5,058 nucleotides of DNA from Desulfocapsaceae bacterium (GTDB lineage Bacteria; Desulfobacterota; Desulfobulbia; Desulfobulbales; Desulfocapsaceae), in contig JAOZLO010000247.1 of NCBI GenBank assembly GCA_029934775.1, positions 1 to 5,058 of the forward strand, given 5' to 3'. The translations under genes were made by a program, and so were the position numbers. How positions within the stretch are numbered: position 1 is the stretch's first letter; the number at the start of each line of letters is the position of its first letter. The notes beneath the pieces are model-generated. The model did no database searches. It saw only the letters and a program-made list of their open reading frames with translations, and had not been told where the DNA came from. Below, piece after piece: positions 1-5,058 of the stretch.

Positions 1-1069
1 CTATCACTTCAGCTTTATGATTGATAAGATATACCTTTACCTCTCTGCCGGTAACATCTTCACAATACTGTTTTGCCTTGAGACATACCCCGGTGACAAG
101 TTCAGTCCGCTGTCCCGTTTGAATGTGCTCATACATTTCCCTTGCTGTATTTGCCTGTTGGATCTTTTGCAGGAGGGTACCCTCTGCACCAAGCAGGGCA
201 AGAAGGTTTGCAGCATCCTCCATCTCCAGAACACCGTTTCTTACATGAGTTTGAGGAACTCGCAGGGCTGCTTTGATGATTTTTGCCCACATCCCGGCCA
301 GATGAATGGTTTTGAATTTCCGTATGGCTGCTTCTTTTAAAGAAAATTCAAGATAGTCACCCATCATGGCAAATGCCTCTTCTTTTAGTTCAAGAAGATG
401 CTGTGCCCCTTTTTCGGAAGTTCTTCCTGTAGAGAGCACAATATCTGTAAGCCCTGCTTCTCTTGCAACATCCAGCGAGGCTTGGATAGTAGCCGTCCAG
501 GCATCAGCTGATACGGGGCGCACAATGCCTGTTGTACCGAGTATTGAGATACCGTCAATGATCCCCAGTCGATGATTGAGTGTTTTTCCCGCAAGTATTC
601 TTCCTTTGGGGACAGAAATGGTAACCCTGAGAGGACCATGCGGAATTGCTTCCCGAACTGCCTGGATAATCATTTTTCTCGGTACCGGGTTAATTGCCGG
701 CTCTCCAACTGAAACCGCCAGGCCCGGCTTAGTCACCCTGCCGACACCTTCTCCTCCACAAAGCTGCAGTTCTTCGCAAATGATGCAGTTATTATCCGAC
801 TGGAGAAACTGCAGTGTTACAGTTGCGCAAATTTCAGCACGGTTGGTAACATCCGGATCATCTCCCGCATCTTTTATGATTGAGGCTCGGCCACTTTTTT
901 CTTCCAGCAGTTGAGTAGAATGAACTTTAAATTTCTTTCTACTCCCGTCCGGAAAAGGAATGTCAACTTCACCTTCAGAAATTTTACGCACCAGCAGCAG
1001 TGCTGCAGCCTTTGCAGCAGCAGCGGCACAGGAACCGGTAGTAAAACCACTGCGTAAACGCTTAGCCAT
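1..1069 (-). CDS. cbiD: CbiD, cobalt-precorrin-5B (C1)-methyltransferase, 3' end cut by window
   Basis: CbiD transfers a methyl group from S-adenosylmethionine to C1 of cobalt-precorrin-5B in the anaerobic corrin pathway, in the cytoplasm. I read the minus strand from the ATG at 1069-1067 and found 356 codons with no stop, so the gene runs off the left edge. Family members are roughly 350-380 residues, so only a few C-terminal residues should be missing. Recognisable motifs, in order: LRSGFTTGSCAAAAAKAA (5-22), KDAGDDPDVTN (66-76), GGEGVGRVTKPGL (105-117), GEPAINPVPR (122-131), GISILGTTGIVRPVS (173-187), STGRTSE (213-219) and IHLAGMWAKIIK (255-266). Its start lies 4 bases after the cbiC stop, which suggests translational coupling; only a weak GGCGGA lies 11 bases upstream. 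Two motif positions look unusual from memory: NHRLG at 165-169, where NPRLG is common, and Ala262, where Gly is common. The family assignment is firm. Confidence 0.95.
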   Translation of the reverse strand, partial: MAKRLRSGFTTGSCAAAAAKAAALLLVRKISEGEVDIPFPDGSRKKFKVHSTQLLEEKSGRASIIKDAGDDPDVTNRAEICATVTLQFLQSDNNCIICEELQLCGGEGVGRVTKPGLAVSVGEPAINPVPRKMIIQAVREAIPHGPLRVTISVPKGRILAGKTLNHRLGIIDGISILGTTGIVRPVSADAWTATIQASLDVAREAGLTDIVLSTGRTSEKGAQHLLELKEEAFAMMGDYLEFSLKEAAIRKFKTIHLAGMWAKIIKAALRVPQTHVRNGVLEMEDAANLLALLGAEGTLLQKIQQANTAREMYEHIQTGQRTELVTGVCLKAKQYCEDVTGREVKVYLINHKAEVI

Positions 1070-1073
1070 TATA

Positions 1074-1706
1074 TTATTTATCCGCCAGCCGGAGAATGGC
1101 ATTAACGATGGCAGCTGCAACAGGGCTGCCGCCTTTGCGCCCGAGGCTGGTAATATAGCACTCATTTTCCTCCATCAGCAGTGCTTTGGATTCAGCTGCA
1201 TTAACAAAACCTACGGGTACGCCGACCACAAGTGGATCAGATTGGCTCTTGTTTTCTTTGAGATTCCTTATCGTCTGCAGCAGGGCCGTGGGAGCGTTGC
1301 CAATGGCAACTATACCTATATTCTGTTTAAGGCCAAACTCTATTGCTATTTCAGATCTGGTTTTATTTTCGGCTCGTGCCTTGTCGGCCACCTCAGGATT
1401 TGCAACATTACAGATAACCTTTCCTCCCCATTTGCCAAGAAGGGTTTTACTGATTCCGGCTGCAACCATGTTGACATCGGTGAGGATATTTTTCCCCTCC
1501 CTGATTGCCTGAATGCCGGATGAAATAGCATCTGCGGAAAACCGGATATTTTCCAGGAAAGAAAAATCTCCGGTGGCATGGATAACTCTCTGAATAATTT
1601 TGAAACTCTTTTCATCCAGATCAGTTGTTCCCAGTTCTTCACTGATGATTCGAAAGGATTCTTCCTCAATCTCCAATGGACCGATTTTTTGAATTATTAT
1701 ACTCAT
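1074..1706 (-). CDS. cbiC: CbiC, cobalt-precorrin-8 methylmutase
   Basis: CbiC moves the methyl group from C11 to C12 of cobalt-precorrin-8 to give cobyrinate, the last ring-rearranging step before side-chain amidation. The 210-residue product has the usual family length. Visible motifs are RVIHATGD (40-47), ILTDVNMVAAGISK (74-87), IGNAPTAL (135-142), GVPVGFVNAAESK (162-174) and GRKGGSPVAAAIVNAIL (189-205). His43 sits in the IHATGD motif, at the position of the catalytic histidine described for the aerobic homologue CobH. The ATG at 1706 is well supported: AAAAGGA lies 4 bases upstream and the protein begins at the expected distance from His43. It begins 9 bases after the cbiA stop and ends 4 bases before cbiD. 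The aerobic alternative name (CobH, precorrin-8X methylmutase) is disfavoured because cbiD, a gene of the anaerobic route, follows directly. No truncation or frameshift is seen. Confidence 0.97.
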   Translation of the reverse strand: MSIIIQKIGPLEIEEESFRIISEELGTTDLDEKSFKIIQRVIHATGDFSFLENIRFSADAISSGIQAIREGKNILTDVNMVAAGISKTLLGKWGGKVICNVANPEVADKARAENKTRSEIAIEFGLKQNIGIVAIGNAPTALLQTIRNLKENKSQSDPLVVGVPVGFVNAAESKALLMEENECYITSLGRKGGSPVAAAIVNAILRLADK

Positions 1707-1710
1707 AATA

Positions 1711-1717
1711 TCCTTTT
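1711..1717 (-). promoter_or_regulatory. Ribosome binding site of cbiC
   Basis: On the minus strand the sequence AAAAGGA lies 4 bases before the cbiC ATG at 1706. It overlaps the cbiA TAA stop (1718-1716), so ribosomes finishing cbiA end up on the cbiC start. It is one of the two clearest Shine-Dalgarno matches in the window and fixes the cbiC start. Confidence 0.75.
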
Positions 1718-3059
1718 ACTGTTGTTGGCAATGGTTAATAAAATGTGTCACCATTTGCGGGCTGTAGCCGAAGTGGAGGTGCATATAACCACCCAGAACA
1801 TTTTTATAACAATATCCTTCCAGAGTATCGTTATTGACCTGATAGATACGTTTTATATGATCGGGCATCGTATCAATAGTTGAATAGTGGAACTCATGTC
1901 CCCTCAAAATCGAACCTGCTGGACCAAAGCAACTATGGGCGGAGGTTGAAATTTGACGATAACCGAGGCTTGTTCGACTCTTCTGCATATGGGCTTTAAC
2001 CGGGAACACAGCTGACATGGGATAAAAGGTGTCAGTTGTATCGACTATACCTTCGGTTAGATACATAAAGCCGCCACACTCCGCATAAACGAGGCCATCA
2101 CCTTCCACCCATTGCATAATTTCTGTTATCATGGAATGGTTTGCGCTGAGCTCTTTTGCATAGAGCTCTGGATATCCGCCACCCAGATAAACAGCGTCTA
2201 TATTGTCGGGGAGAGAGGAATCCAGCAAGGGGCTGAAAAATACGAGCTCCGCACCTCTCGCTCTCAGTAAATCAAAATTGTCTTCATAATAAAAACAGAA
2301 AGCTTTGTCACGGGCAACCGCGATTCTACACGTCGGTTTTTCCTCTGAAAGGACAGGATCCGGCTCGAAGGTCATATCAAGAGTGTAGAGTTCCAGAATG
2401 CGGTCAAGGTTGATATGTTTTGTAACAGTATCAGTAAGAATATGAATTGCCTCACGACTGAGAGGAGCCTCATCACTGGTGAGCAGACCCAGGTGTCGAC
2501 TGGGGATAGAAATTTCGAGTGTCCTCGGAATATATCCAAGAATCTCGGAGGAGCAGTGTTTTTTGATTGCATCAGAAACAAGCTGCAGATGGCGCTTACT
2601 GCCAATCCTGTTAAGGATAACACCTCTCGGAGCTACAAGGGGGTCAAGAATCTCAAATCCTTTCACTATTGCAGCTGCACTTTCCGCTGTTGAACGAACA
2701 TCGAGTACAAGTATAGTACCGACGTTCAGTGCTTCTGCAAGTGACGCACTGGAGGATCGGCCACCATCAAACATGCCCATAACCCCTTCAATAATAGCAA
2801 TGTCTGCACCCTGGAGGTTATTACGGAAACAGCGACCAGTAAAATCTTCACCACTCATCCAGATATCGAGGTTTCTGGAAACAGATCCGGTGATCATTCT
2901 ATGCAAGCCCGGATCTATAAAATCGGGTCCGCATTTATAGGGTTGTACCCGTAATCCCCTGGCCTTGAAGGCCGCCATCAATCCGAGGGCAATCGTAGTT
3001 TTACCGGATCCGCTCGAGGTGCCAGCGATAATAAAAGAGGGTATATTCGTATGTCCCAT
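1716..3059 (-). CDS. cbiA: CbiA, cobyrinate a,c-diamide synthase (glutamine-hydrolysing)
   Basis: CbiA uses ATP and glutamine to amidate the a and c acetate side chains of cobyrinate in the cytoplasm. The 447-residue protein has the standard two-domain layout. The N-terminal dethiobiotin-synthetase-like P-loop domain shows GTSSGSGKT (13-21), KCGPDFIDPG (42-51), EGVMGMFDG (91-99) and IPSRHLGL (185-192). The C-terminal class I glutamine amidotransferase domain, from about 244, shows YLGGGYPELYAKEL (291-304), YAECGGFMYL (325-334, nucleophile Cys328), LGYR (365-368), RGHEFHYS (386-393) and GGYMHLHFGYSP (423-434, with His427 aligning to the catalytic His). The ATG at 3059 lies 12 bases after the binding-protein stop and has no clear Shine-Dalgarno sequence, but it places the P-loop at the normal distance from the N terminus. 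The homologues CobB (aerobic substrate) and CfbB (coenzyme F430 pathway) are disfavoured by the adjacent cbiC and cbiD. Confidence 0.96.
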   Translation of the reverse strand: MGHTNIPSFIIAGTSSGSGKTTIALGLMAAFKARGLRVQPYKCGPDFIDPGLHRMITGSVSRNLDIWMSGEDFTGRCFRNNLQGADIAIIEGVMGMFDGGRSSSASLAEALNVGTILVLDVRSTAESAAAIVKGFEILDPLVAPRGVILNRIGSKRHLQLVSDAIKKHCSSEILGYIPRTLEISIPSRHLGLLTSDEAPLSREAIHILTDTVTKHINLDRILELYTLDMTFEPDPVLSEEKPTCRIAVARDKAFCFYYEDNFDLLRARGAELVFFSPLLDSSLPDNIDAVYLGGGYPELYAKELSANHSMITEIMQWVEGDGLVYAECGGFMYLTEGIVDTTDTFYPMSAVFPVKAHMQKSRTSLGYRQISTSAHSCFGPAGSILRGHEFHYSTIDTMPDHIKRIYQVNNDTLEGYCYKNVLGGYMHLHFGYSPQMVTHFINHCQQQ

Positions 3060-3071
3060 GATTGGCAGTAG

Positions 3072-3986
3072 TCAGTTTGTGTTTACAGGAAAGAAAAGAG
3101 CATTGAGTTGTTCAATACCTTCCAGAATACGATATGTGGGTCTTGATACCAGTGATTCTTCTACAAGAAATACCTGGCTTTCTTTTACGGCTTTTATTGC
3201 ATTAAAGCCAGGTTCTGCCAGTATATTTTCTATGTTGATCGGATTCATCCTGCCTCTTTGAGCAAGATATATATCAATCTCAGGCGCATGCTGAAGAATA
3301 CGTTCTTTGCTGTAAGCGGCAATGTTGGTCTTGCGAACCTGGCGGGCATCTGTTGCTATATTAATTCCACCGGCCTGTTCCAGGACATACATTGCTATGC
3401 CGGTTTGTGAAAAGGTCTTCATTTTCCGGTGAATAGATTCAAAGTATACCTTTGGCCTGGATTCAGGTGGAACCTCAGCGAGTCTGTCCCGCACTTTTTT
3501 AAGACCGGCTTGAAAACCCTCTATCATCTCGTCTGCCTGGTTTGTTTTGCCAGTGAGTATTCCCAGGGTTCTCCAATAGTCAAAAAGTTCTTCCACTGAA
3601 CCCGGCTGTAGAGAGAATACAGTAATGCCCGCCTGTTCGAGTTTTTTTATGAACTGGGGGTAGGATCTTTCTATCATGGGTCGAACCAGGATCAGGTCGG
3701 GGCGTGCTGCTATAAATTTTTCAGGATCTTCCCGATAGGAAAAGCGTCGTCTGTCCAGGATAGACAGAGGATAGTCGTCGGATTGAGATATTCCAATGAT
3801 CTGTTTTTCTGATCCCAGTCTGCAGAGATTTTCGGTATGAGCGGAGTAGAGAGAAATTATTCGTGTAAAAGGTATGTCAACAGGAATTTCTCTCCCCGAA
3901 TTATCTATGAGAATTGAAGGCTGTTCTGCATTAACCGGTTGAATGAAGACCACGGAGAGTAAACAGAAAAATAGAAAAAGACGCAT
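3072..3986 (-). CDS. Periplasmic substrate-binding protein of a BtuF/FecB-type ABC importer
   Basis: This 304-residue protein should capture a chelate or corrinoid in the periplasm and deliver it to the permease encoded upstream. Residues 1-20 form a signal peptide: Arg2, a hydrophobic core with a run of Leu, Phe and Val, then VNA followed by Glu21 as a type I cleavage site. Cys8 lies inside the core and is not in a lipobox, so the mature protein is probably soluble and periplasmic, as in Gram-negative bacteria. The helical-backbone SBP fold is shown by DNSGREIPVDIPFTRIISL (28-46), TENLCRLG (51-58), IIGIS with a following DDYP (63-73), ARPDLILV (94-101), QRGRMNPI (243-250) and LVSRPTYRILEGI (279-291). 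The IIGIS to DYP stretch resembles BtuF. The gene starts 4 bases after the ATPase stop, and GGGA lies 8 bases before its ATG. A corrinoid ligand is inferred from the neighbouring cbi genes; heme, siderophore or a cobalt chelate remain possible. Confidence 0.9.
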   Translation of the reverse strand: MRLFLFFCLLSVVFIQPVNAEQPSILIDNSGREIPVDIPFTRIISLYSAHTENLCRLGSEKQIIGISQSDDYPLSILDRRRFSYREDPEKFIAARPDLILVRPMIERSYPQFIKKLEQAGITVFSLQPGSVEELFDYWRTLGILTGKTNQADEMIEGFQAGLKKVRDRLAEVPPESRPKVYFESIHRKMKTFSQTGIAMYVLEQAGGINIATDARQVRKTNIAAYSKERILQHAPEIDIYLAQRGRMNPINIENILAEPGFNAIKAVKESQVFLVEESLVSRPTYRILEGIEQLNALFFPVNTN

Positions 3987-3988
3987 TA

Positions 3989-4008
3989 TTTCAATCCCAA
4001 TATTGAAA
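3989..4008 (-). promoter_or_regulatory. Small hairpin at the ATPase/binding-protein junction, with putative RBS at its loop
   Basis: A perfect 7-base inverted repeat (TTTCAAT at 3989-3995 and ATTGAAA at 4002-4008) flanks a 6-base loop. In the transcript the loop reads AUUGGG, and the putative Shine-Dalgarno GGGA of the binding-protein gene spans the loop and the first stem base. The ATPase UGA stop (3993-3991) lies in the second stem arm. The stem is A/U-rich with one G-C pair, so it would be weak. A ribosome terminating on the ATPase would melt it, which would suit coupled translation. The repeat is seen directly; any function is inference. Confidence 0.35.
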
Positions 4009-4782
4009 ACTTATCTGATGGACCTGGCTGAAAGGATCATGGGATACTTCCGTAGTTACTCCAAAGACCTCCAGGATTATTTCCGGAGTCATAATAGTGG
4101 TCGTTTTTCCATGTTGGTGAATTCGTCCATCCTTCATAAAGATAATTTCATCGCAGTAGGCGGCAGCTAGATTGAGGTTATGTATGACGGCAATTACCGT
4201 TCGGTTATCTTTTTTGACAAGTTTTCCGGCAACATTAAAAATCTGAAGAGTGTATTTCACATCCAGGCTGGATGTGGCTTCATCAAAGATAAGTACATCT
4301 GTATTCTGTGCAAGTGCACGAGCGACAACGGCACGCTGTTTTTGGCCACCCGACAGTTCGTTTGTATAGCGGTTTCTAAGATCATTGATGCCGATGGTTT
4401 CCATTGCTCGATTGACATGGTCCCAATCTTCAGGCGATGGAGAACCAAAACGTTTGATGTAAGGGTGGCGGCCCATCAATACTACCTCCTCAACAGTGTA
4501 GCCAAAGCCGGTGTCAAATTCCTGGGGAACGAGGCTGATCGAGTGCGCCAGATCCCTGCGGCGGTATGAGGGCAGAGGGCAGTCTAGAAAGGAGATTGAC
4601 CCTGACTGCGGGACCCTGTTTCCGATCAACAGGTCGAGAAAGGTGGTCTTCCCACATCCGTTGGGACCCACTATGCCGTAAAATTTTCCGGTATGCAGCT
4701 GGAGGGAGATCTCCTTTAGTACCAGAGCAGTGTCGTATGCGAAGGAGACATCGTCTATAGTATAGAGAGAAGAACTATTCAT
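3991..4782 (-). CDS. ATP-binding subunit of a BtuD/FepC-type ABC importer
   Basis: This 263-residue cytoplasmic ATPase powers the FecCD-type permease encoded just upstream. All nucleotide-binding motifs are present in order: Walker A GPNGCGKTT (39-47), Q-loop Gln87 in SLVPQEF, the family-typical LMGRHPY (102-108), signature LSGGQ (143-147), Walker B VLIFDEATSSLD (163-174) with catalytic Glu168, and switch His201 in VIHNLNLAAAYCD. The usual Pro after the Walker B Glu is Ala169 here, a change that is tolerated in many ABC proteins. The length and the segment between the Q-loop and the signature fit the iron-siderophore/cobalamin/heme importer ATPases. The ATG at 4782 overlaps the permease stop by 8 bases and is preceded by a strong purine-rich ribosome binding site. 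It is followed 4 bases later by the binding-protein gene. The order permease, ATPase, binding protein makes it part of one importer; the substrate cannot be read from this subunit. Confidence 0.93.
   Translation of the reverse strand: MNSSSLYTIDDVSFAYDTALVLKEISLQLHTGKFYGIVGPNGCGKTTFLDLLIGNRVPQSGSISFLDCPLPSYRRRDLAHSISLVPQEFDTGFGYTVEEVVLMGRHPYIKRFGSPSPEDWDHVNRAMETIGINDLRNRYTNELSGGQKQRAVVARALAQNTDVLIFDEATSSLDVKYTLQIFNVAGKLVKKDNRTVIAVIHNLNLAAAYCDEIIFMKDGRIHQHGKTTTIMTPEIILEVFGVTTEVSHDPFSQVHQISFQYWD
4775..4782 (-). other. Eight-base overlap of permease stop and ATPase start
   Basis: The minus-strand bases ATGAATAG hold the ATPase start codon and the permease TAG stop in different frames. This arrangement is common between channel and ATPase genes of one importer and supports their co-translation and equal dosage. 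Confidence 0.85.
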
Positions 4783-5058
4783 GCTGTCCTCTCCTCTGTC
4801 TTCTCCTGAAAATAATACAGAAAAACGGGCCGCCGATGAGCGCTGTCAAAACCCCGATAGGAACTTCAACAGGCAGGACTGCCCTGGTAACAGTGTCAGC
4901 TGAGAGCAAAAGAATGCCTCCGGCCATTGCCGACACAGGGAGCAGTTTACGATTATCCGGGCCGACCAGGAATCGCATCAGGTGAGGTACTATGAGGCCT
5001 ATGAAACCAATTATTCCTGTCATTGCTACACAAATGGCGGTGACGAAAGAAGCGGTAA
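4775..5058 (-). CDS. FecCD-family permease subunit of the ABC importer, C-terminal part
   Basis: This is the C-terminal part of the inner-membrane channel subunit of a BtuC/FecC/FecD/FhuB-type importer. The frame is open to the right edge, giving 93 visible residues, about a quarter to a third of a usual 320-350 residue subunit; the 5' part lies outside the window. Diagnostic family sequence is present: TGIIGFIGLIVPHLMRFLVG (around visible residues 13-32), then GPDNRKLLPVSAMAGG, the hydrophobic segment ILLLSADTVTRAVLP, PIGVLTALIGGPFFCIIF and a basic tail rich in Arg. The GFIGLIVPH region is the conserved stretch near the coupling helices that contact the ATPase. The ATG at 5023 falls inside this conserved stretch and is not the true start, since residues before it (TASFVTAICVA) continue the same membrane segment. 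The stop at 4775-4777 lies inside the following ATPase gene. Confidence 0.92.
   Translation of the reverse strand, partial: TASFVTAICVAMTGIIGFIGLIVPHLMRFLVGPDNRKLLPVSAMAGGILLLSADTVTRAVLPVEVPIGVLTALIGGPFFCIIFRRRQRRGQHE
4787..4797 (-). promoter_or_regulatory. Ribosome binding site of the ABC ATPase gene
   Basis: On the minus strand AGAGGAGAGGA ends 4 bases before the ATPase ATG at 4782. It contains two overlapping Shine-Dalgarno matches, and the upstream AGGAG has the more usual spacing of about 8 bases. It lies inside the permease coding sequence and encodes part of that protein's basic tail. Together with the 8-base overlap of the two genes, it supports the chosen ATPase start. Confidence 0.75.

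Larger units (their letters stand above)
1..5058 (-). other. Predicted single transcription unit: importer plus anaerobic corrin synthesis genes
   Basis: All six genes run on the minus strand with junctions of -8, 4, 12, 9 and 4 bases, read from right to left. None of these gaps has room for a promoter with an untranslated leader, and none contains a stem followed by a T run. The operon promoter, and any cobalamin riboswitch, would lie beyond base 5058, upstream of the permease or of earlier genes. Further genes may follow cbiD beyond base 1. This is inference from spacing and strand; internal promoters within coding regions cannot be excluded. Confidence 0.8.

Noticed and set aside
173..184. 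Perfect 12-base palindrome GAGGGTACCCTC
   Set aside because: It lies inside cbiD and encodes part of an ordinary Glu-Gly-Thr-Leu segment. There is no promoter nearby and a single copy is compatible with chance.
991..1028. Low-complexity GCAGCAG/GCTGCTG stretch
   Set aside because: It encodes the alanine- and leucine-rich helix that follows the conserved FTTGSCAAAAAK motif of CbiD, so the repeat is explained by protein sequence.
960..1523. A 187-codon open frame on the plus strand
   Set aside because: It lies opposite cbiC and the start of cbiD, both of which have clear family motifs. Its translation shows no recognisable domain, and the open frame is a by-product of the antisense codon pattern.
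2479..2940. A 153-codon open frame on the plus strand
   Set aside because: It is fully antisense to the P-loop half of cbiA and resembles no protein I recognise.
1716..3059. CfbB (Ni-sirohydrochlorin a,c-diamide synthase) as identity of the CbiA-like protein
   Set aside because: CfbB belongs to coenzyme F430 synthesis in methanogens and relatives. Here the gene is followed directly by cbiC and cbiD, so the corrin pathway is the better reading.
4775..5023. A separate small 82-residue protein starting at the ATG at 5023
   Set aside because: The frame continues without a stop to the window edge, and the start falls inside the conserved FecCD permease sequence, so this is the tail of a larger gene.
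4775..5058. A cobalamin riboswitch controlling this operon
   Set aside because: Such an element would be expected upstream of the first gene. The right edge is still inside the permease coding sequence, so none can be seen in this window.

Overview
The window holds six genes, all on the minus strand and packed head to tail. The gaps are 4 to 12 bases, and there is one 8-base overlap, so they look like one polycistronic operon transcribed from right to left. Both ends are cut. The operon enters at the right inside an ABC permease gene and leaves at the left near the 3' end of cbiD. I see no promoter, riboswitch, terminator, RNA gene, mobile element or CRISPR array, and no non-coding stretch longer than 12 bases.

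The right half (about 3072-5058) encodes a class II (BtuCDF/FecBCD-type) ABC importer. It consists of the C-terminal third of a FecCD-family permease, a complete ATPase and a complete periplasmic substrate-binding protein with a cleavable signal peptide. The left half (1-3059) encodes three enzymes of the anaerobic (early cobalt insertion) corrin pathway: CbiA (cobyrinate a,c-diamide synthase), CbiC (cobalt-precorrin-8 methylmutase) and CbiD (cobalt-precorrin-5B C1-methyltransferase, open at the window edge).

In pathway order CbiD acts first, then CbiC (making cobyrinate), then CbiA, which amidates the a and c side chains. The remaining steps must be encoded elsewhere. Joining the importer to this set suggests that it carries a corrinoid (cobalamin or cobinamide) or another tetrapyrrole- or cobalt-related ligand, so that uptake and synthesis would be expressed together. 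The substrate is inferred from context and is not shown by the sequence.

The oxygen-independent corrin genes and the soluble (non-lipoprotein) binding protein point to a Gram-negative anaerobe or facultative anaerobe. The overall style fits a deltaproteobacterial (Desulfobacterota) sulfate reducer or relative, but that placement is a low-confidence inference. The region looks like ordinary, well-kept metabolic DNA. I found no convincing undescribed system. The points most worth a second look are junction details (a small hairpin presenting a putative ribosome binding site, and an in-frame UGA between two genes), the importer-biosynthesis pairing, and a few unusual residues in conserved motifs.
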